Shown here in pieces: positions 53,909 through 62,598 of a DNA stretch of 64,000 nt. The notes under the pieces are model-generated. The model had not been told where the DNA came from. It did not search any database and saw nothing but the letters and a program-made list of their open reading frames with translations. The DNA comes from Polaromonas sp. JS666 (GTDB taxonomy: Bacteria > Pseudomonadota > Gammaproteobacteria > Burkholderiales > Burkholderiaceae_C). The stretch covers positions 376,496 to 440,495 of the forward strand of contig NZ_FNHX01000002.1 in the NCBI RefSeq assembly GCF_900103405.1. The letters run 5' to 3'. The position numbers and the translations under genes are program-made. Position 1 is the first letter of the stretch, and each line of letters opens with the position of its first letter.

Positions 53909-54919
53909 ATGACAGGCCAAAAAATGAAACGCAGTCTTGAGGTGGACACGTTGAGGGGCATTGCCTGCGTCCTGCTGGTCCTGTTTCATGTGGTGGGGGA
54001 CACCCCCAGCGTCGGATTGAGGATTCCCGAGGGCCACTGGCTGCAGGTCTTCAATGAGGCGCTGGCCTACATCCGCATGCCGCTGTTCTCCTTCATCTCA
54101 GGCTATGTCTACGGCTTTCGGCCCTACCAGGGCAACGCCCCGGCTTTCATCAAGGGCAAGGTGCGCAGGCTGCTGCTTCCGCTGATCACGGTGGGAACCA
54201 TTTTTGCCGTCGTGCAGGCGCTCACCCCGGGCGCCAACAACGCGGTGGACCGCTGGTGGCTGCTGCACATCGTGCCGGTGGGGCATTTCTGGTTCCTGGA
54301 AGCGCTGTTCATCGTCTTCCTGGTCGTGGTCCTGCTGGAGCACCTGAAGGCACTGTCAACGCCGGCCGGCTTCGCGCTGGTATGGGCCCTGAGCGCGGTG
54401 CTGTTCGACTACTTCAGCCCGCCGAATTATTTTGCCGCCCAGGGCGCCGTTTACCTGCTGCCCTTCTTCCTCGCGGGGCTGGCCTGCAAACGCTTTGAGA
54501 TCAGCGGCCCGGCGGCGCGCGGCATCGCGGCGGCCGTCTTCATCTGCGCCGCGACCGCGGCCATGCTGCTCCCGCAATATTCAGAACAGGGCAACTCCCT
54601 GGCCGCGCTGGGCCTGGGTGTGTGCAGCGCCTTTTTGCTGCTGCGCAGCGGCTGGAGCTCACCGCGCCTCGCCTATGTCGGCTCCTATTCGTTCGCGATC
54701 TACCTGCTGCATGTGTTCTTCACCGCGGCAAGCCGCATTGTCCTGAAGAAGATGGGCGTCACGGATATCTATGTGCTGATGGTGGCGGGCCTGGCCGCCG
54801 GCCTGGCAGGGCCGATCGTGTCGGCGCTGCTCATCAGCCGCTCTCCCAACCTCAATCTCTGGTTGCTGGGCACGACCGGCGGCGGGCCAAAAAGCAAAAC
54901 CAAAGCAGCGCCAGCCTGA
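53909..54919 (+). CDS. Acyltransferase family 3
   Basis: 336 aa from the ATG at 53909 with AAGGAAC upstream. Three earlier in-frame starts (GTG 53864, ATG 53879) are poorer. Ten membrane segments are seen. The family motif LEVDTLRGIACVLLVLFHVV carries the catalytic His, and RMPLFSFISGYVYGFRPY follows. It is divergent from epsA and probably modifies the polymer with acyl groups. Confidence 0.92.
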   Translation: MTGQKMKRSLEVDTLRGIACVLLVLFHVVGDTPSVGLRIPEGHWLQVFNEALAYIRMPLFSFISGYVYGFRPYQGNAPAFIKGKVRRLLLPLITVGTIFAVVQALTPGANNAVDRWWLLHIVPVGHFWFLEALFIVFLVVVLLEHLKALSTPAGFALVWALSAVLFDYFSPPNYFAAQGAVYLLPFFLAGLACKRFEISGPAARGIAAAVFICAATAAMLLPQYSEQGNSLAALGLGVCSAFLLLRSGWSSPRLAYVGSYSFAIYLLHVFFTAASRIVLKKMGVTDIYVLMVAGLAAGLAGPIVSALLISRSPNLNLWLLGTTGGGPKSKTKAAPA

Positions 54920-55009
54920 CGCCAGCGATTGAGCCTTGGCGTTATTCCGCCTGACAGCGGTAACACCTTTGCGCTATAAGGGTAACAACCTTTTACAGGA
55001 ATATCCCCT

Positions 55010-56323
55010 GTGCGCATGGCGAAGTTGTACCAACGCAAGTGGCTGTGGATCCGGTTGCCCATGGCGCTTGCCGCCGCAGCCACGGCCACGGGCCTGTGGC
55101 TGTTCGCCTATCCCATGCCGCCTGCGCACCTGAGCATCACCACGGCCGGCTCCGACGGCGCCTACTACCTGCACGCCCGGCGCTACGCCGAAAAACTCGC
55201 GGACCACGGCATCACACTCGAGATCCAGACCTCGGCCGGTTCGCAGCAAAACCTGGAGCGCCTGCGCCAGGCCGTGAATCCCTCGGACCTCGCGCTGATG
55301 CAGGGCGGCTTCGGCTACCTGGGCAGCTCGCTGGAGAGGCGCGACCGCAGCCGCGTCGAAACCCTGGCCAATGTGGACGTGGAACCGGTGTGGATTTTCA
55401 CGCGCGGCCGCGAAATCGACTCGCTCAACCAGCTGCAGGGCCTGCGCGTGGCCATAGGCCCCGAGGGCAGCGGCACCCGCAAGGTGGCGCTCAAGCTGCT
55501 GGAGCAGGCGAGGATAGAGGCCAGGGACCTGACGCTCTCCCCGCTGACCAGCAGCCCGGCCGTCCAGGCCCTGCGGCAGGGGGCGGTCGACGTGGTCTTC
55601 ATCGTCGCGGCGCCCGAGTCCTTCGTGGTGCAGAACATGCTGAGCCTGCCGGGCATCCACATGGCCAACATCCGCAAGTCCGCCGCCATCACCGAGCGCA
55701 ACCCCTACCTCGAATCGCGCCTGCTGGCGCAGGGCACGCTGGACGCGCGGCTGCCCCCGCGAGACGTCACGCTGCTGACCACCTCGGCCAGCCTGGTGGC
55801 GCGCGAGGGCCTGCATCCCGCCCTCAAGCGCCTGGCCATCGCGGTGGCCATGGACGTGCACGCCGGCGGCGGGCTGTTCCACCGCGCGGGCGATTTCCCC
55901 TCGCTGCGGCGCATCGACTTTCCCACCGCGCGCGAGGCGCGCGAAACCCTGACGCACGGCCTGCCCTGGCTGGAGCGCGTGCTGCCCTTCTGGTGGGCGC
56001 AGGTCGTCGAGCGCATCCTGCTGATCGTGCTGCCGGTGCTGCTGCTGGCCCTGTGGCTGATGCGCCTGGTGCCGGCCTACCTGCGCTGGGTGCTGGAAAG
56101 CCGCGTGAACCGCTGGTACGGCGAGCTCAAATTCATTGAAAACGACCTGGGCCAGGAATCGCTCTCGGGGCTGGACCTGACACGTTTCCTGGTCCGCCTG
56201 AACGGCATCGACAAGGCCATGCTGGCTTTTGCCACGCCCCGCGACCTGATGGCGCGCTGCTACAGGCTGCACCAGCACATCGAGTTTGTGCGCCAGCGGC
56301 TGTACCGGATGAGGGGACGGTAA
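55010..56323 (+). CDS. Membrane-anchored TAXI-family solute-binding protein (first of two)
   Basis: 437 aa, GTG start at 55010. A membrane helix (PMALAAAATATGLWLFAYPM) is followed by a TAXI-type binding domain (HLSITTAGSDGAYYLHARRY, QTSAGSQQNLERLRQAVNPS, VAIGPEGSGTRKVALKLLE), then a second helix (ILLIVLPVLLLALWLMRLVP) near residue 345 and a 75-residue cytoplasmic tail (RVNRWYGELKFIENDLGQES). Ordinary TAXI proteins are free periplasmic receptors for fused TRAP permeases, which are absent here. A paralogue follows 5 bases later. Confidence 0.85.
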   Translation: MRMAKLYQRKWLWIRLPMALAAAATATGLWLFAYPMPPAHLSITTAGSDGAYYLHARRYAEKLADHGITLEIQTSAGSQQNLERLRQAVNPSDLALMQGGFGYLGSSLERRDRSRVETLANVDVEPVWIFTRGREIDSLNQLQGLRVAIGPEGSGTRKVALKLLEQARIEARDLTLSPLTSSPAVQALRQGAVDVVFIVAAPESFVVQNMLSLPGIHMANIRKSAAITERNPYLESRLLAQGTLDARLPPRDVTLLTTSASLVAREGLHPALKRLAIAVAMDVHAGGGLFHRAGDFPSLRRIDFPTAREARETLTHGLPWLERVLPFWWAQVVERILLIVLPVLLLALWLMRLVPAYLRWVLESRVNRWYGELKFIENDLGQESLSGLDLTRFLVRLNGIDKAMLAFATPRDLMARCYRLHQHIEFVRQRLYRMRGR

Positions 56324-56328
56324 GGCCG

Positions 56329-57627
56329 ATGAAACTGCTGCTGCTTTACCGCCGGCGCTGGTGGCTGTTCTACCTGCCGGTGCTGCTGTGCACGGCCCTG
56401 GCCTTGTGGTGGTCGGCCACGCAATGGAAGGTGCTGCCGCCCAGCGAGGTGCTGATAGGCGCGGGTTCGCCGCAAGACGGCTACTCCATGCTGGCGCAGC
56501 GCTATGCCGAGCAGCTCGAGCGCATGGGCGTGCGCGCCGAGCTGGTGTATTCGGACACGCAAAAAGGTTCGCTGGACCGGCTGGGCCGGAACGGCGACGC
56601 CACCAGCATAGGTTTTGCCCAGGGCATTTACGCCACGACCGACACCGGGGTGCAGGCGCTGGCCGTGGTGGGCCAGGAGCCGGTGTGGATTTTCTCCACC
56701 ACGGGCGGGCCTTTGTCGCTGGCGCAGGCCCGGGGCTTGCGCATCGCCGCGGGGCCGGCCTCGTCCTCCTCCTTCATGGCCGCCAGGCTGATGCTGGCGC
56801 ATGCCGGCGTGCGGCCCGCGGACGTGCAGTTCGACAGCAGCGCCGGCGTGGCTGCCGCCAATGCGCTGATCGACGGCAAGGTCGACCTGGTGTTCCATGT
56901 CGCAGGCGATGACTCGCAGGCCGTGCAGTTGCTCACGCGCAGCAGCGGCATCCAACTGCTGGGCGTCGAACACGCCGGCGCGCTGGCCGCCCAGAACCCG
57001 CGCCTGCAGCCGCTGCTGCTGCCGCAAGGCGCGATCGAGCTGCGCGGCGACATCCCGCCCAAGGACCTCACGCTGATGAGCCTGCAAACCCATTTGCTGG
57101 TGAGGCAGGACGTGCACCCGGCCCTGCAGCGCGCCTTGCTGGACGCCGCCGTCGAAATCCACGAGATACCGAACTTTTTGCAGCGCCACGGCCAGTTCCC
57201 GAGTTTTCGCGGCAGCGACTTCCCGCTCTCCGCCACGGCGCGCGGCTACAGCCTGGGCGCGCGCCCATGGATGGAAACCCTGCTGCCCTACCGCACGGCC
57301 CAGTATGCGGAGCTGGTCTTCTACGCCATCCTGCCATTGCTGGGCATCGCGCTGCTGATGCTGGCCTGGATCCCCAGGCTGTTCGACTGGCGCATCAGCT
57401 CCGCCCTGAACCATTTTTACGGCGACCTCAAATTCCTCGAAAGCGAGATCGATGAGGCCTCCGCCGACGACCCCGTGGCGCTGCGCCGGCTGCTGGAGCG
57501 GCTGGACAACATCGAACGCCAGGTGGTGTCGCTGGACCTGCCCGATGAATTTTCCGAGCGCTGGTACACCTTGCGCGAGCACCTGGCCGCGGCGAGCGAC
57601 CGGCTGCTCAAGCTGAGGTCGCGCTAA
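56329..57627 (+). CDS. Membrane-anchored TAXI-family solute-binding protein (second of two)
   Basis: 432 aa. It has the same layout as its neighbour: an N-terminal helix (RRWWLFYLPVLLCTALALWW), binding domain (EVLIGAGSPQDGYSMLAQRY, GLRIAAGPASSSSFMAAR), C-terminal helix (VFYAILPLLGIALLMLAWIP) near 345 and a cytoplasmic tail with NHFYGDLKFLESEIDEAS and LDLPDEFSERWYTLREHL. The tail repeats the WYGELKF/FYGDLKF start, so the tails are homologous. Tight spacing suggests a heteromer. The role is not known. It could be a sensor or part of an unrecognised transporter. Confidence 0.85.
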   Translation: MKLLLLYRRRWWLFYLPVLLCTALALWWSATQWKVLPPSEVLIGAGSPQDGYSMLAQRYAEQLERMGVRAELVYSDTQKGSLDRLGRNGDATSIGFAQGIYATTDTGVQALAVVGQEPVWIFSTTGGPLSLAQARGLRIAAGPASSSSFMAARLMLAHAGVRPADVQFDSSAGVAAANALIDGKVDLVFHVAGDDSQAVQLLTRSSGIQLLGVEHAGALAAQNPRLQPLLLPQGAIELRGDIPPKDLTLMSLQTHLLVRQDVHPALQRALLDAAVEIHEIPNFLQRHGQFPSFRGSDFPLSATARGYSLGARPWMETLLPYRTAQYAELVFYAILPLLGIALLMLAWIPRLFDWRISSALNHFYGDLKFLESEIDEASADDPVALRRLLERLDNIERQVVSLDLPDEFSERWYTLREHLAAASDRLLKLRSR

Positions 57628-57716
57628 GGCGCAAAAACGCCGTTCGCACTAAACTGCGAAACACGCCGGGCAACAGGCCGCGGTGAATAACAACAGAGAC
57701 TGAGGCAAACTTTCCT

Positions 57717-58739
57717 ATGAACATCGTCATCACCGGCGGCGCCGGATTCCTGGGCGCCCGGCTGGCTCGTCAGTTGCTTGAACAGGGGAAACTTTCTCTT
57801 GCAGGCGGCGCATCGCAAACCATCAAGACCGTGACCCTGGTCGACCGGATCGCCCCGCCCGCCGCGCTGGCAGCGGACCCGCGGGTGCGCGCCGTGGTCG
57901 GAGACCTGAACGAACTGCTAGCAAGCGGCGGCGCCTCGCAGGTGGTGCGCGCCGAAGATGCGCTGGTGTTCCACCTGGCAGCCGCCGTCAGCGGCGAATG
58001 CGAGGCCGACTTCGACCTCGGCATGCGCAGCAATGTCGACGCCACGCGCGCGTTGCTTGAGGCCTGCCGCCAGCTGGGAAGCTCGCCCACCGTGGTGTTC
58101 GCGAGCTCGCTCGCGGTGTTCGGCAACTCACCGGCGCAACCCCTTCCGCCGGTGATCGACGACAGGACGTTGCCCACGCCGCAGAACAGCTACGGCATCC
58201 AGAAATTCATCGGCGAGCAGTTGGTGGCCGACTACGCGCGCAAGGGTTTCATCCGCGGGCGCAATGTGCGGCTGATGACCGTCAGCGTGCGGCCCGGTAA
58301 ACCCAACGGCGCGGCCTCCAGTTTTTTGAGCGGCATGATCCGCGAGCCGCTGGCGGGCCTGCGCGCGGCCTGCCCGGTGCCGCCCGAAACCGCCGTGGCC
58401 CTGTCGTCTCCGGCGCGAACCATTGAAGGGCTGGTACGCGCTGCCCAAGCCGGCGATGCCGAATGGGGCGCGCGCACGGCGGTCAACCTGCCGGCGCTCA
58501 AGACCACCGTGGGCGAGATGGCCGCCGCGCTGGAACGCGCGGCCGGCAAAGAGGCCGCTGCCCTGATCAACTGGGCACCCGATTCGGCCATCGCCAACAT
58601 CGTGACCAGCTGGCCGGCCACCATAGACGCGGCGCGGGCCCGCGCCTTGGGCCTTCTGCCTGACAAAAACTTTGACAGCATCATCGCCAGCTATTTAAGC
58701 GAAAACCCGCGCACTGCACCCGAGGCGGCAACGCAATAA
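57717..58739 (+). CDS. denD: D-erythronate dehydrogenase-like SDR
   Basis: 340 aa. Extended SDR motifs are VITGGAGFLGARLARQLLEQ, VFHLAAAVSGECEADFDLGM, FASSLAVFGNSPAQPLPPV and YGIQKFIGEQ with YxxxK. The GFIRGRNVRLMTVSVRPGKP segment and length match DenD, which oxidises D-erythronate to 2-keto-D-erythronate. A TRAP transporter follows directly, matching loci for four-carbon acid sugars. The kinase, isomerase and aldolase partners are not in the window. Confidence 0.85.
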   Translation: MNIVITGGAGFLGARLARQLLEQGKLSLAGGASQTIKTVTLVDRIAPPAALAADPRVRAVVGDLNELLASGGASQVVRAEDALVFHLAAAVSGECEADFDLGMRSNVDATRALLEACRQLGSSPTVVFASSLAVFGNSPAQPLPPVIDDRTLPTPQNSYGIQKFIGEQLVADYARKGFIRGRNVRLMTVSVRPGKPNGAASSFLSGMIREPLAGLRAACPVPPETAVALSSPARTIEGLVRAAQAGDAEWGARTAVNLPALKTTVGEMAAALERAAGKEAAALINWAPDSAIANIVTSWPATIDAARARALGLLPDKNFDSIIASYLSENPRTAPEAATQ

Positions 58740-58805
58740 TAGGTGTGCATACGGCCTGGCGCCGTGTTCGCGGATTTCTTGAACAACAACTATTTTGGAG
58801 ACAAC

Positions 58806-59774
58806 ATGAAAATGTCAAAACTGCTGCTGGGCATGGCCCTGGGCCTGGGGTTTGCGGGCGTGCAGGCGCAGACCATCCTCAAGATCGGCTACGCCACCAA
58901 CAAGGAATCGCATTACGGCGTGGGCTCCACCATGTTCTGCGACGAGGTTGAAAAGGGCACGCAAGGCCGCTACAAATGCCAGCAGTTCCCCAGCTCCGCC
59001 TTGGGCGGCGAGCGCGAGCAGATCGAGGCCGTGCAACTGGGCACGCAGGACCTGGTCAACACCTCCACCGGTCCCGTGGGCAACTTCGTGCCCGAAGTCA
59101 AGATTGTCGACATTCCCTTCCTGTTCCGCGACTACGACCATGCCCGCAAAGTCATGGACGGGCCCATAGGCCAGGACATCCTCGCCAAGTTCCCCAGCAA
59201 GGGCATCATCGCGCTGGGCTGGACGGAAAACGGCTTTCGCCACATGACCAACAGCAAGCGCGACATCGTCAAGCCCGCCGACGCCGCGGGCCTGAAGATG
59301 CGCACCATGGAAAACAAGGTGCACATGGACGGCTACCGCACCTTCGGCATCCTGCCCACGCCCATGGCTTTTCCTGAACTGTTCGGCGCGCTGCAGCAGG
59401 GCACCGTGGACGGCCAGGAAAACCCGATTCCCGTGATCCTGGCCTCCAAGTTCTCGCAGGTGCAAAAACACCTGTCGCTGACCGGCCATGTGTATTCACC
59501 GGCCCTGCTCCTGATGTCGCCTCGCACCTGGAACAAGCTGACCGAGGCCGACAAAAAGGTCTTCCTGGAAGCCGCCAAAAAAGCCGGTGCGGCCCAGCGC
59601 AAGAAGGTCAACGACGACGAGGCCAGCGGCATCGCCCAGCTCGAGAAGGAAGGCATGAAAGTCACCAAGACGGTGGACGGCAATGCCTTCCGCGACGCGC
59701 TCAAGCCAGCCTACGCCAGTTATGCCAAGGAGTTCGGCGCCGATAACATCAAGAAGATCCAGGACGTCCGTTAA
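58806..59774 (+). CDS. dctP: TRAP transporter solute-binding protein DctP
   Basis: 322 aa from the ATG at 58806. Signal peptide KMSKLLLGMALGLGFAGVQA. Family features are LKIGYATNKESHYGVG, QFPSSALGGEREQIEAVQLG, and the carboxylate-binding Arg region GLKMRTMENKVHMDGYRTFG near residue 165. A periplasmic receptor for an organic acid, plausibly D-erythronate by context. It is separated from dctQ by a terminator-like hairpin. Confidence 0.94.
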   Translation: MKMSKLLLGMALGLGFAGVQAQTILKIGYATNKESHYGVGSTMFCDEVEKGTQGRYKCQQFPSSALGGEREQIEAVQLGTQDLVNTSTGPVGNFVPEVKIVDIPFLFRDYDHARKVMDGPIGQDILAKFPSKGIIALGWTENGFRHMTNSKRDIVKPADAAGLKMRTMENKVHMDGYRTFGILPTPMAFPELFGALQQGTVDGQENPIPVILASKFSQVQKHLSLTGHVYSPALLLMSPRTWNKLTEADKKVFLEAAKKAGAAQRKKVNDDEASGIAQLEKEGMKVTKTVDGNAFRDALKPAYASYAKEFGADNIKKIQDVR

Positions 59775-59788
59775 AGATCGCGGAACAT

Positions 59789-59821
59789 GCCGCCCGGCTC
59801 ATCCCCGGGCGGCCTTTTTTT
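59789..59821 (+). terminator. Terminator-like hairpin between dctP and dctQ
   Basis: GCCGCCCGG and CCGGGCGGC pair across a 7-base loop and are followed by a run of eight T. It is inside the operon, so it would reduce transcription into the permease genes. Confidence 0.85.
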
Positions 59822-59875
59822 GGAAGGCTCCAGCTTGCGGCACCACCTCGCCAGGCTGAACAATCGAGAACAACA

Positions 59876-60388
59876 GTGAAGACCTTCGAACGCTATTTCC
59901 TCAGCGCCAACCGCTGGGCCCTGATCCTGTTGCTGGCCGCGATGGCGGTCATTATTTTTGTCAACGTGGCGCTGCGCTACCTGACCAGCCAGTCGATTGA
60001 ATGGGCCGAGGAAGTCTCGCGGCACATGATGATCTGGCTGACCTTCCTGGGCGCCGGGCCTGTGCTGCGCTACGGCGGCCACATCGCCATCGAGAACCTG
60101 CAGGACGCCCTGCCCCGCTCGTTGGCGGTTGCCATACGCGCCTTCGTCGCGCTGCTGCTGTTCGCCTTCTTCGGTTTTATGGTCTGGTACGGCTGGCTCT
60201 ATATGGAACGCACCCTATTCCAGCTGACCGCCGCCACGCAGATTCCCTTTGCTTATATTTACGCGGCCATGCCGGTGGGCGGCGTGCTGCTGCTGGTGCA
60301 CTGGGCGCTCATCGTGCGGGGCTATGTGCTGGAGCGCAAGTTCGCCGCCGACGCGCATTTCGACGCCACCGCGAGTGCCTCGCTATGA
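59876..60388 (+). CDS. dctQ: TRAP transporter small permease DctQ
   Basis: 170 aa with a GTG start. Four membrane helices (WALILLLAAMAVIIFVNVAL, SLAVAIRAFVALLLFAFFGF, PFAYIYAAMPVGGVLLLVH), and the family motif WAEEVSRHMMIWLTFLG near residue 45. It overlaps dctM by 4 bases (ATGA). Confidence 0.93.
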   Translation: MKTFERYFLSANRWALILLLAAMAVIIFVNVALRYLTSQSIEWAEEVSRHMMIWLTFLGAGPVLRYGGHIAIENLQDALPRSLAVAIRAFVALLLFAFFGFMVWYGWLYMERTLFQLTAATQIPFAYIYAAMPVGGVLLLVHWALIVRGYVLERKFAADAHFDATASASL

Positions 60389-61677
60389 GCGCCAGCCTGC
60401 TCCTGACCATCTCGGCCTGCGTGCTGCTGGCCCTGGGTGTGCCGGTGGCCTTCGCGCTGGGCCTGGCCACGGCCATCACGCTGGTGCTGGCCGAAAGCTA
60501 TCCGCTGTTCGTGCTGCTCAAGGAAACCTTCACCGGCATAGACAGCTTTCCGCTGATGGCCGTGCCCTTTTTCATCCTGGCCGCCGAGCTCATGAGCGGC
60601 GGCTCGCTGACCGAGGTGCTGCTGCGCTTTGCCGGGCAGTTTGTCGGCCACAGGCGCGGCGGCCTGGGTTATACCAATGTGGTTTCGCTGACCTTTTTCT
60701 CGGGCATTTCCGGCTCGGCGCTGGCCGACGCGGCCGGGCCGGGCTCCATGCTGATACGCATGATGGACAAGGCCGGCTACGACAGGTCCTATGCCGCGGC
60801 GCTCACGGCTTCCACCGCCATCGTCGGGCCCATCATTCCGCCCTCCATCATCATGATCATCTATGCCCTGCAGGATGACAGCGTCTCCGTGGGCGCGCTG
60901 TTCATTGCGGGCCTGATACCGGGCATCCTCATCGCGATCGCGATGTGCATCGTCAATTTTTACGTCTCCAAAAAGCGCAACTACCGCGGCGACGGCGGCA
61001 TGCCGCCCTGGCCGGAGGTCTGGCGCACCACCTGGAAGGCGATCCCGGCGCTGCTGCTGCCGGTGCTGATCCTGGGCGGCATGCGGGCCGGCTGGTTCAC
61101 GCCGACCGAAGCCTCGGTGGTCGCGGTGTTTTACGCGCTGATCTGCGGCAAGTTCCTCTATCGCACGCTGGAGTGGAAGGCCTTGCCGGACATCCTCGCG
61201 CGCTCGGCGCTGCTGACGGCCTCGGTGCTGATCATCATCGGCCTGTCGGCCTCCTTCGCCTGGATTTTGACCATCGAAGGCCTGCCGCAGCTGATGGCCG
61301 ACTGGATCGTCGGCATGCAGCTTTCACCCTGGATGTTCCTGGTTTTCGTGAACATCTTTTTGCTGCTGTTCGGCATTTTCATCGAACCCCTGCCCGGCGT
61401 GATGGTGCTGGCGCCGATCCTGGCGCCCGTGGCCGTCAAGCTGGGCATAGACCCGGTTCATTTCGCGATGATCGTCATCTACAACCTGACCTTGGGCATG
61501 ATCACGCCGCCGGTGGGCGGCCTGCTGTTCGTCACCTCCAACGTCTCGCGGGTGCCCATGGGGCCGCTGGTCAAGGAGCTGGTGCCTTTCCTCTGGGCGC
61601 ACGGCGCGGTGCTGGTGCTGCTGACCTTTATGCCGGCACTGAGCACCTGGCTGCCGCGCGCGCTGGGCTTCAAGTAG
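60385..61677 (+). CDS. dctM: TRAP transporter large permease DctM
   Basis: 430 aa with about 12 helices. DctM family segments are FPLMAVPFFILAAELMSGGS, GLGYTNVVSLTFFSGISGSA, AALTASTAIVGPIIPPSIIM and the C-terminal NLTLGMITPPVGGLLFVTSN. It is the sodium-coupled translocating subunit working with DctP and DctQ. A weak hairpin with AAATCC/GGATTT lies downstream, but no clear terminator. Confidence 0.95.
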   Translation: MSASLLLTISACVLLALGVPVAFALGLATAITLVLAESYPLFVLLKETFTGIDSFPLMAVPFFILAAELMSGGSLTEVLLRFAGQFVGHRRGGLGYTNVVSLTFFSGISGSALADAAGPGSMLIRMMDKAGYDRSYAAALTASTAIVGPIIPPSIIMIIYALQDDSVSVGALFIAGLIPGILIAIAMCIVNFYVSKKRNYRGDGGMPPWPEVWRTTWKAIPALLLPVLILGGMRAGWFTPTEASVVAVFYALICGKFLYRTLEWKALPDILARSALLTASVLIIIGLSASFAWILTIEGLPQLMADWIVGMQLSPWMFLVFVNIFLLLFGIFIEPLPGVMVLAPILAPVAVKLGIDPVHFAMIVIYNLTLGMITPPVGGLLFVTSNVSRVPMGPLVKELVPFLWAHGAVLVLLTFMPALSTWLPRALGFK

Positions 61678-61774
61678 ACCGTTCCACCGGGCAGAGGGCC
61701 CGGAAATCCCCAGGATTTCACGGCTCTGTCATCTGCACAGGCGATGCTCTGGCATTCATTTGAGGATGAAATCC

Positions 61775-62329
61775 ATGCAGCTCCACAAAACCGACCGCGC
61801 CCGCGCCGAGCTCAGGCCCGGCGTGAGAACGCTTGGCCAGCGCGAGCGCACCCTGCTGCTGATGGCCGACGGCAGCAAATCCGCCCAGGATTTCCGACCG
61901 CTGTTCGACGGCGACGGCGAAGCCATTGCCCTGCGCCTCTTGCGCGAGGGCTTTCTGGAGGCGCATCCGGGCAAGACCGCCGCAGCGCCCGCACCCGCGC
62001 CGGCACCCACACCCGCGCAGTTGCAGAACTTCCCGAGTCCCGAGACCACCCAGGCCATCCAGGTTTCAGCCGACCAGTTTGAAGGCAAGCGCTCGCTCGC
62101 CACGACGCGCATGTTCCTGTTCGACATCTGCGAGCGCATGTTCGCCCGCCGCGACCCGGTGATGGCTGAGCGCTTTCGCGAAGCACTGCGCAATGCCAAG
62201 GACCGCGAGAGCATGCTCACGGCCTCGCGCTACATGATCGAGGAAATCGAAAAAATCGCGGGCCACGAGCGCGCCGACTCCATCAGCGAGCGCATCGCCA
62301 TGCTGCTGCCGCAGCACCAGGCGGCCTAA
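61775..62329 (+). CDS. Hypothetical protein with Pro/Ala linker
   Basis: 184 aa from the ATG at 61775 (GAGGA eight bases upstream). In-frame ATG at 61766 and TTG at 61760 overlap that site. Residues 1-60 form a winged-helix-like segment (TLGQRERTLLLMADGSKSAQ, LRLLREGFLEAHPG), residues 62-80 a Pro/Ala linker, and the C-terminal half is helical (SLATTRMFLFDICERMFARR, ESMLTASRYMIEEIEKIAGH). I know no function. The layout suggests a small regulator with a DNA- or protein-binding N-terminus. Confidence 0.75.
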   Translation: MQLHKTDRARAELRPGVRTLGQRERTLLLMADGSKSAQDFRPLFDGDGEAIALRLLREGFLEAHPGKTAAAPAPAPAPTPAQLQNFPSPETTQAIQVSADQFEGKRSLATTRMFLFDICERMFARRDPVMAERFREALRNAKDRESMLTASRYMIEEIEKIAGHERADSISERIAMLLPQHQAA

Positions 62330-62344
62330 GTTACACTTCCGGGG

Positions 62345-62567
62345 TCAGGAGAGAGTTTTCCCCGCGAAAACCGCCGAAGGCGCACGTACACCCCCTTTTG
62401 GTGCACTGAACGCTCAGGCAAAAGGACTGGCAACCGCCCTGCGGCGCACCACGCGGCAGGGCGTTCCCTACTGGAGAGAGGCAGTCGCCAGGACGGCCCA
62501 CCGAAGGAGCAAACCCGCATCGCCGGGCGAATCTCTCAGGTAAAGTGGACAGCAGGGGCAACTCATT
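62345..62567 (+). promoter_or_regulatory. Tandem glycine riboswitch
   Basis: Two gcvT-motif aptamers are recognisable. The first starts GGAGAGAGTTTTC at about 62348 and contains ACCGCCGAAGG and CTCAGGCAAAAGGACTG. The second starts TGGAGAGAGGCAGTCGCCAGG at 62472 and contains CACCGAAGGAGCAA and CTCTCAGGTAAAGTGGACAG. The repeat GCTCAGGCAAAAGGACTG/CTCTCAGGTAAAGTGGACA is the conserved 3' part. Glycine binding should turn on the gcv operon downstream. Confidence 0.95.
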
Positions 62568-62598
62568 AGAACCTGTTTGCCCCTCCCCGGAGAATGCC

